Assembly (NCBI GenBank): GCA_035476815.1
Contig: DATILD010000002.1
Span: 30,289 to 94,288 of the forward strand
Length of the DNA stretch: 64,000 nucleotides
Reading direction: 5' to 3'
Source: Methylibium sp035476815
Lineage (GTDB): Bacteria; Pseudomonadota; Gammaproteobacteria; Burkholderiales; Burkholderiaceae_C
This document shows, one piece after another, positions 15,893 to 23,129 of the stretch. A program made the translations under genes and the position numbers. The notes below the pieces were generated by a model. That model was not told where the DNA came from. It made no database searches and saw only the letters and a program-made list of their open reading frames with translations. Each line of letters opens with the position of its first letter. The stretch's first letter is position 1.

Positions 15893-16963
15893 ATGAGCGC
15901 ATCCCCCCCGTCCTCCGACGCCTGGCGCGCGGTCCTGATCGCCCCCGAGGCGACGCTGCGCGACGCGATGGCCGCGATCGACCGCGGCGGCCGCCAGATC
16001 GCGCTGGTCGTCGATGCCGACGACCGCCTGCTCGGCACCCTGAGCGACGGCGACGTGCGCCGCGGCCTGCTGCGCGGCGCCGGCCTGGACAGCCCGGCCG
16101 ATGCCGCGATGAACCGCCAGCCGACGGTGGCGCGACCGGGCGAGACCCGCGAGGCCATCGTCGCGGCGATGCGGGCGCGCCGGCTGCACCAGATCCCGCG
16201 GCTCGACGCGGCCGGCCGCGTCGTCGGCCTCGAGCTGATCGACGAGCTGCTGCTGCCGCAGGCGCTGCCGAACCGGGTCGTCATCATGGCCGGCGGGCTC
16301 GGCACCCGCCTCGCCGAGCTGACCCGCGACACGCCCAAGCCGATGCTCAAGGTCGGCTCGCGGCCGCTGCTGGAGACCATCGTCCGCGAGTTCGTCGAAC
16401 AGGGCCTGCGGCGCTTCTGGATCGCGGTGAACTACAAGGCCGAGCAGATCGAAACCCATTTCGGCGACGGTGCCTGGCTCGGTGCCGAGATCGGCTACCT
16501 GCGCGAGACCGCGCGCATGGGCACGGCCGGCGCGCTGAGCCTGCTGCCCGAGCGGCCGGCCGAATCGATCCTGGTCACGAATGCCGACCTGCTGGTCAAG
16601 GCCGACTGCCGCGCGCTGCTGGCCGCGCACGAGGCCAGCGGCGCGCTCGCGACGATGGCGGTGCGCGAGCACGAGACCCAGGTGCCTTACGGCGTGATCG
16701 AGACCGCGGGCGAGCACATCACCGGCGTCACCGAGAAGCCGACGCTGCGCCACATCGTCAGTGCCGGGCTCTACGCGCTGGCGCCGGCGGCGCTCGACCG
16801 GGTGCCGAAGGGGCGCTTCTTCGACATGCCAGAGCTGTTCGCCGCGCTGATCGCCGAGGGCCGGCCGCCGCGGCACCACCGCCTCGACGGCTACTGGCTC
16901 GACATCGGCCGGCTGCCCGACTTCGAGCGCGCCAACGCCGAGTTCAAGGACGTGTTCGGGTGA
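15893..16963 (+). CDS. ptmE: CBS-domain sugar-phosphate nucleotidyltransferase, PtmE-like
   Basis: A 356-residue fusion. Residues about 10-125 are two CBS domains (LLGTLSDGDVRRGLL, HQIPRLDAAGRVVGLE). Residues about 128-356 are a nucleotidyltransferase with VVIMAGGLGTRLAELTRDTPKPML and VTNADLLV. In Campylobacter the same architecture (PtmE) is a glucosamine-1-phosphate guanylyltransferase that feeds legionaminate synthesis through GDP-sugars. That function is inferred here from architecture and context. It lies between legG and legF, with the legF GTG overlapping its stop. Confidence 0.75.
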   Translation: MSASPPSSDAWRAVLIAPEATLRDAMAAIDRGGRQIALVVDADDRLLGTLSDGDVRRGLLRGAGLDSPADAAMNRQPTVARPGETREAIVAAMRARRLHQIPRLDAAGRVVGLELIDELLLPQALPNRVVIMAGGLGTRLAELTRDTPKPMLKVGSRPLLETIVREFVEQGLRRFWIAVNYKAEQIETHFGDGAWLGAEIGYLRETARMGTAGALSLLPERPAESILVTNADLLVKADCRALLAAHEASGALATMAVREHETQVPYGVIETAGEHITGVTEKPTLRHIVSAGLYALAPAALDRVPKGRFFDMPELFAALIAEGRPPRHHRLDGYWLDIGRLPDFERANAEFKDVFG

Positions 16964-17652
16964 TCGCCGGCCAGAACGTGCTCGCGCTGATCCCGGCGCG
17001 CGGCGGCTCCAAGGGGCTGCCGGGCAAGAACATCGCGCCGGTCGCGGGCCGGCCGCTGCTGGCCTGGACCGTCGACGCGGCGCGCGGCTCCCGCCACATC
17101 GACCGCACCGTGCTCAGCAGCGACGACGAGGACATCATCGCCACGGCCGCGGGCCTCGGCCTCGAGGTGCCGTTCCGCCGGCGCGCGGAGCTGGCGCGTG
17201 ACGACACCCCCTCGATCGACGTGGTGCTCGACGCGCTCGACCGCCTGCCCGGCTACGGCATCGTCGTGCTGCTGCAGCCGACCTCGCCGCGGCGCACGGC
17301 CGCCGACATCGACGCGGCGCTCGAGCGCATGCAGGCCGCCGGCGCACCGGCGGTGGTGTCGCTGCGCGCCGCCGAGGACCACCCGGCCTGGACCTTCCGG
17401 CTCGGCGCCGACGGGCGGCTGCTGCGCTATGTCGACGACGCGCAGCTCGCCGCTGCGACGCGCCGCCAGGACCTGCCGCCCGCCTGGTGCCTGAACGGCG
17501 CGGTCTACGCGGCCCGGGTCGACTGGCTGCGCCGCACGCGCAGCTTCGTCGCCGAGGGCACCGTCGGCAGCGAGATGCCGGCCGAGCGCTCGCTCGACAT
17601 CGACACCGCCGAGGACCTGCGGCGCTTCGCGGCCGCCGTCGCGGCCGGCTGA
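16960..17652 (+). CDS. legF: CMP-nonulosonate cytidylyltransferase, NeuA/LegF type
   Basis: A 230-residue cytidylyltransferase with the family signature LIPARGGSKGLPGKNIAPV at the N-terminus, then LLQPTSPRRTAADID and a C-terminal NGAVYAARVDWLR segment. It activates the nine-carbon acid to the CMP-sugar donor. No esterase domain, seen in some NeuA proteins, is present. GTG start at 16960 overlaps the stop of the PtmE-like gene by 4 nt. It is followed after 7 nt by a gene that looks like a transferase using the CMP-sugar. Confidence 0.83.
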   Translation: MIAGQNVLALIPARGGSKGLPGKNIAPVAGRPLLAWTVDAARGSRHIDRTVLSSDDEDIIATAAGLGLEVPFRRRAELARDDTPSIDVVLDALDRLPGYGIVVLLQPTSPRRTAADIDAALERMQAAGAPAVVSLRAAEDHPAWTFRLGADGRLLRYVDDAQLAAATRRQDLPPAWCLNGAVYAARVDWLRRTRSFVAEGTVGSEMPAERSLDIDTAEDLRRFAAAVAAG

Positions 17653-17659
17653 GACCGCG

Positions 17660-18676
17660 GTGCGCGTCGCCGTCTACTTCGTCGCCACGCCGCTGCACTA
17701 CCTCGCCGCGCGGCGCGTCGCGCAGGACTTCGAACGCGGCGCGCGCCAGGTGCTGCTGTGGTACCGGCCGGGCGCGCAGCCCGCGGTGCGCGCGGCCGAC
17801 TGGCATGCGGCCGCCTACCTGCCCTGGCCGCGCTGGGACCCGCTGCCCGGCCCGTTCGGCCGCCACCGGCAGCTTCGCAAGAACATCCGCCTCGTCGCCG
17901 GGCTGGTGGGCCGCTGCGACGAACTGGTGCTGCACAGCCCGGTGTTCGACACCGAGGCCGTCAACTACTTCCTGCGCGCGCTGCCGCGGGCCTGCGGTGC
18001 GACGACGTTGCAGGCCCGCATCCTGCCCGACGGACTGGGCAACACGATGAGCCAGCCGCTCGGCCTCGCCCGCCGCGCCGCGCAGTGGCTGCGCAAGCTG
18101 CGCCGGCTGGCCGCGCCCGAGCTCGACTACTGGGTCTACACGGGCGACCGCATCGGCGCCGACGCGCCCTTCTGCGACCGCATCTACGTGCTACCGGGCT
18201 TTCCCCACCCCTACCCGGCGCACAAGGTCGTGACGCTGCCGCCGCTGGCCGAAGCGGCCGCCGACACGGCGCCGCGTCAGCGTCGTGCGCTGGTGCTGGG
18301 CCAGCCGCTGGTCGGCAGCGGGCTCACCGACGCCACGAGCCTGGCCGAGATCACCGCGGCGATCCGCGAGTGGCTGCGTGCCGAGGGCGTGAGCGACATC
18401 CGCTACAAGCCCCACCCCCGCGACCCACGCCACGAGCTCGCCCACCCCGACTACAGCGTGGTCGAACTCGACGAACCGCTCGAGACCTGGATGAGCCGCG
18501 AGCCGCACGATCTGGTGGCCGGCGTGCACTCCACCGGCCTGCTGATGGCACGCCAGATCTACGGTGGCCGCGCCCAGGTGCGCGGCTTCGGCTGGGACCG
18601 CATCCGCTTCCGCTCGGCGGCGCAGGAGCAGCAGCTGCGCGCCGCCTTCACGCAGGGTGGCGTGACGATCGTCTAG
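17660..18676 (+). CDS. Probable CMP-nonulosonate (sialyl-type) transferase
   Basis: A 338-residue protein with no obvious close relative known to me. Three short motifs fit bacterial GT-B sialyltransferases (GT38/GT52 type): an acidic-glycine motif (PDG around Asp124), an HP motif (KPHPRD, His252-Pro253) and a downstream HST motif (His290). The N-terminus (VAVYFVATPLHYLAA) also resembles the opening of polysialyltransferase-like proteins. As the last gene of the nonulosonate set, immediately after the CMP-sugar synthetase, a role in attaching the sugar to LPS or another surface glycan is likely. GTG start. Its 3' end overlaps the convergent rfaE2 by 4 nt. Confidence 0.6.
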   Translation: MRVAVYFVATPLHYLAARRVAQDFERGARQVLLWYRPGAQPAVRAADWHAAAYLPWPRWDPLPGPFGRHRQLRKNIRLVAGLVGRCDELVLHSPVFDTEAVNYFLRALPRACGATTLQARILPDGLGNTMSQPLGLARRAAQWLRKLRRLAAPELDYWVYTGDRIGADAPFCDRIYVLPGFPHPYPAHKVVTLPPLAEAAADTAPRQRRALVLGQPLVGSGLTDATSLAEITAAIREWLRAEGVSDIRYKPHPRDPRHELAHPDYSVVELDEPLETWMSREPHDLVAGVHSTGLLMARQIYGGRAQVRGFGWDRIRFRSAAQEQQLRAAFTQGGVTIV

Positions 18677-19143
18677 CCGCGCAGGCGTTCGACCAGCGAC
18701 GTGGTCGAGTAGCCGCCGACGAAGGGCAGCACCCGCGCGTCGCCGCCCCAGCCCTGCACCAGCGGCACCTCGGGCAGATCCTCGAGCCGGTAGTCGCCAC
18801 CCTTGACGTAGAGGTCGGGGCGCACGCGTTCGAGCAGCGCCAGCGGCGTCGGCTCGTCGAACCAGGTGACCAGCGAGACGGACTCGAGCGCGGCCAGCAC
18901 CAGCGCACGGTCCTGCTCGCCGTTGATCGGCCGATCCGGCCCCTTGCCGAGGCCGCGCGCCGAACGGTCGGTGTTGATCGCGACGACGAGCGCGGCGCCG
19001 AGTGCTCGCGCCTGCTCGAGATAGCTCACGTGACCGCGGTGCAGCAGGTCGAACACGCCGTTGGTGAACACCAGCGGGCGCGGCAGCGTGGCCAGGCGCC
19101 GCGGCAGGTCGGCCGGCGCGCAGAGCTTGTCGGCGGCGCTCAT
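18673..19143 (-). CDS. rfaE2: D-glycero-beta-D-manno-heptose 1-phosphate adenylyltransferase
   Basis: A 156-residue nucleotidyltransferase equal to the C-terminal half of E. coli HldE. It has VFTNGVFDLLHRGHVSYLEQA (the HxGH nucleotidyl-transfer motif is here HRGH), INTDRSARGLGKG and YVKGGDYRLEDLPE. It makes ADP-heptose for the LPS core. The split form, separate from the kinase, is common in betaproteobacteria. The ATG at 19143 is chosen because an upstream ATG at 19176 would add residues encoded by repeat DNA. Confidence 0.92.
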   Translation of the reverse strand: MSAADKLCAPADLPRRLATLPRPLVFTNGVFDLLHRGHVSYLEQARALGAALVVAINTDRSARGLGKGPDRPINGEQDRALVLAALESVSLVTWFDEPTPLALLERVRPDLYVKGGDYRLEDLPEVPLVQGWGGDARVLPFVGGYSTTSLVERLRG

Positions 19144-19159
19144 GACGACACCCCGCTCG

Positions 19160-19220
19160 CCGGGTACGGCGAGCACCCCTCCGCGAGGGGCGCGCCTTGC
19201 TTGGGGCGGCCCGGCGCGGC
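19160..19220 (-). repeat. Dispersed GC-rich palindromic repeat, copy 2
   Basis: Lies between rfaE1 and rfaE2. Minus strand: CCGGGCCGCCCCAAG (19200-19214), then GCAAGGCGCGCCCCTCGCGGAGGGG, abbreviated here as a core followed by a CCCCTCG/CGGAGGGG stem. Same core as the copies near 1813, 37851 and 38918. Confidence 0.65.
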
Positions 19221-19225
19221 GGCGC

Positions 19226-20155
19226 TCATGCGAGCAGCTCGTCGAGCGTCACGCTCGCGGTGCCGAAGCGGCCGACGACGAGGCCGCCCGCCTTGTTGGC
19301 CAGCGGCACGGCCTCGCGCGGCGACGCCCCGGCCGCGAGCAGCACGGCCATGGTGGCGATCACGGTGTCGCCCGCGCCGGTCACGTCGAACACCTCGCGC
19401 GCCTGCGCCGGCACGTTCAGCGGCGCGCTGCCGTCGAACAGGCTCATGCCCTGCTCGGAGCGCGTGACCAGCACCGCACCCAGCCCGAGCTCGGTGCGCA
19501 GGGCCTCGGCGCGGGCCTGCAGGTCGGCCTCGCCGGACCAGGCGCCCACCACCTGCGCCATCTCGGCACGGTTGGGCGTCACCAGGTCGGCACCGGCATA
19601 GCGGCGGTAGTCGCTGCCCTTCGGGTCAACCAGCACCGGCTTGCCCGCGGCGCGGGCCAGCTCGATCATGCGCGGGATATGGGCCAGACCGCCCTTGCCG
19701 TAGTCGGAGAACAGCACCAGGTCGTGGTCGGGCAGCGCGCGCTCGAAGTCGCCGGTCATCTGGGCCAGCACCTCGTTGGCGGGCTCGCTCTCGAAGTCGG
19801 CACGCAGCAGCTGCTGCGAGCGGCCGATGATGCGCAGCTTGACGATGGTCTGCAGCCGCGCGTCCTCGCCGAGCAGCGTGTGCACGCCCTCGCGTTCGAG
19901 CAGCGTGCGCAGCGTCGCTGCCGCCGCGTCGGCACCGACCACCGTGAGCAGCGTCACCTGCGCGCCCAGCGTCTTGGCGTTCAGCGCGACGTTGGCGGCG
20001 CCGCCCAGGCGTTCCTCCTCGCGCGCGATTCGCACGATCGGCACCGGCGCCTCGGGCGAGATGCGCTCGACGGCGCCGAACCAGTAGCGGTCCAGCATCA
20101 CGTCGCCGACCACCAGCACGCGGGCGGCGGCGACCTTCGCGGCGTCGGGGCGCAT
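19226..20155 (-). CDS. rfaE1: D-glycero-beta-D-manno-heptose-7-phosphate kinase
   Basis: PfkB/ribokinase-family kinase of 309 residues, equal to the N-terminal half of HldE. It shows VLVVGDVMLDRYWFG, RLGGAANVALNAKTLGA and the C-terminal anion-hole motif DVTGAGDTVIA with the catalytic Asp. It phosphorylates heptose-7-phosphate at C1. It starts 2 nt after the gmhA stop and is followed by a repeat and rfaE2. No gmhB phosphatase gene is visible in the window. Confidence 0.93.
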   Translation of the reverse strand: MRPDAAKVAAARVLVVGDVMLDRYWFGAVERISPEAPVPIVRIAREEERLGGAANVALNAKTLGAQVTLLTVVGADAAAATLRTLLEREGVHTLLGEDARLQTIVKLRIIGRSQQLLRADFESEPANEVLAQMTGDFERALPDHDLVLFSDYGKGGLAHIPRMIELARAAGKPVLVDPKGSDYRRYAGADLVTPNRAEMAQVVGAWSGEADLQARAEALRTELGLGAVLVTRSEQGMSLFDGSAPLNVPAQAREVFDVTGAGDTVIATMAVLLAAGASPREAVPLANKAGGLVVGRFGTASVTLDELLA

Positions 20156-20157
20156 CC

Positions 20158-20739
20158 TCAGTCCAGCCCGAGCGCGCGCTCGACTTCGCCGCACAGCGTG
20201 TGGCCGATCAGGATGTGCGCCTCCTGGATGCGCGCCGTCACCGTGCTGGGCACGACGATCGGGTACTCGCACAGCGCCTTCAGCGCGCCGCCGTCGCGGC
20301 CCAGCAGGCCGATGGTCGCGACACCGAGTTCGCGCGCCGCGTGCACCGCCTCGATCACGTTCTTGGAATGGCCCGAGGTCGAGATCGCCACCAGGCAGTC
20401 GCCCGGCCGCGCCAGGCCGCGCAGCGGTCGCGCGAAGATGTCCTCGAAGCGGTAGTCGTTCCCGATGGACGTGATCGCCGAGGTGTCGGTGGTCAGCGCG
20501 ATCGCGGCCAGCGGCCGGCGGTCCTTGACGAAGCGGCCGGTCAGTTCGGAAGCGAGGTGCTGCGCGTCGGCCGCCGAGCCGCCGTTGCCGCAGAACAGCA
20601 GCTTGCCGCCCGATCGCAGGCAGTGCGCGGCGGCGGCGGCGGCCTTGGCCACGGCGGCGTCGAGTTCGGCCAGCCGCTCGAACAGCGACTGGTGCTCGCG
20701 GAGATTGCTCAGGAACAAGGAGGTCATCGGCGGGGCCAT
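20158..20739 (-). CDS. gmhA: Sedoheptulose 7-phosphate isomerase
   Basis: SIS-domain isomerase of 193 residues (189 if it starts at the second Met, 20727) that makes D-glycero-D-manno-heptose 7-phosphate, the first step of ADP-heptose synthesis. GGKLLFCGNGGSAADAQHLASE is the signature substrate-binding loop; ISTSGHSKNVIEA and the GHTLCGEVE end (metal-site His and Glu) follow. It is the first gene of the minus-strand gmhA-rfaE1-rfaE2 cluster, which supplies the heptosyltransferase-like gene at 8683. Confidence 0.93.
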   Translation of the reverse strand: MAPPMTSLFLSNLREHQSLFERLAELDAAVAKAAAAAAHCLRSGGKLLFCGNGGSAADAQHLASELTGRFVKDRRPLAAIALTTDTSAITSIGNDYRFEDIFARPLRGLARPGDCLVAISTSGHSKNVIEAVHAARELGVATIGLLGRDGGALKALCEYPIVVPSTVTARIQEAHILIGHTLCGEVERALGLD

Positions 20740-20916
20740 GGCATCGACAGCGATGCCGCCGATTGTCGCCGAGCGGCCCGCCTCCCCCGCCCGGGTGACC
20801 CGACCGCCTCCCCCATCGGCCGGCCCGCCACGGGGCGATGCGCGCGCGGCGCGTGCGGCCTATCTTTGCGTCACGGTGCACCACCGCACCGCAACCAGCC
20901 CAGAGGGAGCCCGATC

Positions 20917-21270
20917 ATGATCAAGCACTTCGCCGCCTTCATCCTGTCCTTCGCCGCCGCCGCCGCCATGGCCGCGGTCGATGTCAACAAGGCCGACCAG
21001 GCCGCGCTCGAATCGGTCCGCGGCGTCGGTCCCGGCCTGTCGGGCAAGCTGATGGAGGCGCGCAAGCAGACCGCCTTCAAGAACTGGCAGGACCTGATCG
21101 ACCGCGTCGGCGGCGTCGGCCCCGGCAGCGCGGCACGGCTGTCGGCCGCGGGGCTGACGGTCAACGGCGAGGCCTACACCGCGGCGGCGCAGCCCGCGAC
21201 GACGCCCAAGGCGCCGGCGCCGCGCAAGCCGGCCGCCGACAAGGCGGACAAGACCGCGAAGAAGGGCTGA
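20917..21270 (+). CDS. ComEA-like secreted helix-hairpin-helix protein
   Basis: A 117-residue protein. A Sec signal peptide (MIKHFAAFILSFAAAAAMA, about residues 1-19) is followed by VDVNKADQAALESVRGVGPG and a second HhH motif (DRVGGVGPGSAARL). The tail is rich in Pro, Ala and Lys. ComEA-type HhH proteins bind DNA without sequence specificity in the periplasm during uptake, so a role in competence is possible. An AGGGAG ribosome-binding site precedes the ATG. A possible -10 (TATCTT) is at 20861-20866. Divergent from gmhA. Confidence 0.85.
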   Translation: MIKHFAAFILSFAAAAAMAAVDVNKADQAALESVRGVGPGLSGKLMEARKQTAFKNWQDLIDRVGGVGPGSAARLSAAGLTVNGEAYTAAAQPATTPKAPAPRKPAADKADKTAKKG

Positions 21271-21276
21271 TCGGCC

Positions 21277-22506
21277 TCAGGCCGCGAGCGCGCCCGGCCG
21301 CGTCGCCGGGCTGCGGTCGACCACCTCGGTCGGCCAGCGGAAGAAGCGCAGCACGTCGTCACGCCGCGCCATCGTGTCGGCCTCGCCGAGCGCGATCAGC
21401 TCGCGCGTGTACGGCGCCTCGAACAGCAGGTAGCTCGCCAGTGCCGCGCCGCGCGCGTCCTGGCCCTCGCCGGACACGCCGACCGCCCGCAGCATCGCCC
21501 GCACCGGCGCCGGCAGCGCATGGATATGGCGGGCGGCGATCTCGTCGAGCCGCTGGCTCGGCGCGATCACCAGCAGTTCGATCGGCCGCAGCGTGGTGCG
21601 CTGGCGCAGCTCCGGCCCGAGCAGCGACAGCGTGTGGTTGATGCGCTGCAGCCGTTCGATGTCGACCGCCAGCGCGTCCAGGAAGATGTTCGACAGCGCA
21701 TGGCCGGCGATCTGCGCCAGGCTCGGGTAGCCTGCCGATTCGACCCGCGCCCCCGCTGGCTCGTGCAGCCGGCCGGCACCGATCACGAGGATGCGGTCGG
21801 CACCCAGGTGCACCGCCGGCGAGATCGGCGCGGCCTGACGCATCGAGCCGTCGCCGTAGTAGCCGCAGGCGCCCTGCACCGTCAGCGGCACCGCCGGAAA
21901 GATGAAGGGGATCGCCGACGAGGCCATCAGGTGCGCGATGTCCAGCCGCGAGCGCACCGCGATGCGCTGCGAGCGCGTCCAGGGCGCCAGCGCCTCGGCG
22001 CCGTCGTAGAAGGTCACATGGTCGCCGGCGGTGTAGCTCGACGCGGTGATCGCCAGCGCGTGCAGGTGGCCGGCCGCCATCAGGCCCGGCAGGCGCTCGA
22101 GCGGGACCAGCCGGCGCAGCAGTTCCTCGAGCGGCGCGTTGTCGAGCAGCGAGCGCGGCCGGGCACGCCGCCAGCGCGCCAGCGCCCAGCCGGCGGTGAA
22201 CAGCGTCAGCCAGCGCGCGCCGGTACGGATCACGCCGAAGGCATCGGCCCGGTAGACCTGCCCGGCCTCGAAGTGGCGCCACACCGAGGCGAGCATGCGC
22301 ACCGCGCCGCGGAAGTCGTCCGACCCGGCCGCCAGCGCCGCGGCGTTGATCGCCCCGGCCGAAGTGCCGGCGATCACCGGGAAGGGATTGGCCTCGGGCG
22401 CCCCGACCTCGCGCCGCAGCCGTTCGATCGCGACCAGCACGCCCACCTGGTAGGCCGCGCGCGCGCCGCCGCCAGTGAGGATCAGGCCGGTCTTGGGGGT
22501 GTCCAC
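21277..22506 (-). CDS. Patatin-like phospholipase
   Basis: Lipid acyl hydrolase of the patatin/RssA family, about 409 residues. It has the oxyanion-hole motif LTGGGARAAYQVG, the nucleophile elbow GTSAG and the catalytic Asp in a DG motif (YYGDGSM), all in the expected order. Substrate is unknown. The GTG at 22506 is preferred because TATGCT (22518-22513 on this strand) lies 6 nt before it, suggesting a leaderless start. An ATG at 22545 is also in frame but abuts the terminator of the upstream gene. Confidence 0.88.
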   Translation of the reverse strand: MDTPKTGLILTGGGARAAYQVGVLVAIERLRREVGAPEANPFPVIAGTSAGAINAAALAAGSDDFRGAVRMLASVWRHFEAGQVYRADAFGVIRTGARWLTLFTAGWALARWRRARPRSLLDNAPLEELLRRLVPLERLPGLMAAGHLHALAITASSYTAGDHVTFYDGAEALAPWTRSQRIAVRSRLDIAHLMASSAIPFIFPAVPLTVQGACGYYGDGSMRQAAPISPAVHLGADRILVIGAGRLHEPAGARVESAGYPSLAQIAGHALSNIFLDALAVDIERLQRINHTLSLLGPELRQRTTLRPIELLVIAPSQRLDEIAARHIHALPAPVRAMLRAVGVSGEGQDARGAALASYLLFEAPYTRELIALGEADTMARRDDVLRFFRWPTEVVDRSPATRPGALAA

Positions 22507-22548
22507 GCGGCCAGCATAGACCTCGGTGCGCGAGGTCGAAACCATGAA

Positions 22549-22572
22549 AAAGCGCGGCCGAGGCCGCGCTTT
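22549..22572 (-). terminator. Intrinsic terminator
   Basis: Perfect 11-bp stem AAAGCGCGGCC / GGCCGCGCTTT with a 2-nt spacer. On the minus strand it continues into a run of five T, so it ends the transcript of the gene at 22597-23013. Confidence 0.85.
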
Positions 22573-22596
22573 AGGACTTTCACACGGTTCGCCCGC

Positions 22597-23013
22597 TCAG
22601 TCCTTGTGCTTGTGCTTGTGCTTGTCCTTGCCGTGACCGCGGCCGTGGTCATCGTCCCGGTCGCCCTGCCCGCTGCGGCCGCGGTGGGCCGGGACATAGA
22701 CGTTCTGGTACCAGCTGTCCTGCACGAAGTAGACGCGCTGGCCGCAGGCGTTGTACCGGCCGCAGTGCTTGCGCCAGTCCTTGGCATGGCCCGGAGGCAC
22801 GCGCAGGTAGATCGGCTGCTGCACCACCGCATAGGGCGCCGGCGCGATGACGACCGGCTGCGGATAGATGAGCTGCGGCTGCGGATAGTTGCCGATGTCG
22901 ATGCGGCCGTAGAAGCCGGGCTGGCCGATGCTCACCGACACGCCGACGTCCGTCGCCAGCGCCGGGGTGAGGCTTGCCGCCGCCAGGGCGGCGGCCACTG
23001 CAAATCGCTTCAT
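22597..23013 (-). CDS. Periplasmic protein with His/Lys/Asp-rich tail
   Basis: A 138-residue protein of unknown function. A Sec signal peptide (residues 1-20, ending PALA) is followed by a Tyr/Pro/Gln-rich stretch (YPQPQLIYPQPVV). A conserved-looking segment YLRVPPGHAKDWRKHCGRYN has a second Cys nearby. The tail after residue 112 consists mostly of Asp, His, Lys and Gly. Similar small proteins occur widely in Burkholderiales; the tail could bind metal, which is inference. AAGGAG lies 6 nt before the ATG. A terminator follows. Confidence 0.75.
   Translation of the reverse strand: MKRFAVAAALAAASLTPALATDVGVSVSIGQPGFYGRIDIGNYPQPQLIYPQPVVIAPAPYAVVQQPIYLRVPPGHAKDWRKHCGRYNACGQRVYFVQDSWYQNVYVPAHRGRSGQGDRDDDHGRGHGKDKHKHKHKD
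22603..22632 (-). repeat. Hexanucleotide repeat inside the 3' end of the tail-rich gene
   Basis: Plus strand shows CTTGTG three times in tandem, followed by CTTGTC and CTTGCC. On the coding strand it encodes the Lys-His/Lys-Asp repeat. Units are a multiple of 3, so copy-number change would alter tail length without a frameshift. Confidence 0.7.
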
Positions 23014-23129
23014 GGAAGCTCCTTCGGGTTATGTATCCAGCCAACGCTTCAGCATCGGCGCCGGCTGACCGTCAGTGTGGCCCGGTCCGGTGCGGAATCG
23101 GCACGCCGTGGCCCAAAGTTGTAACAAGC

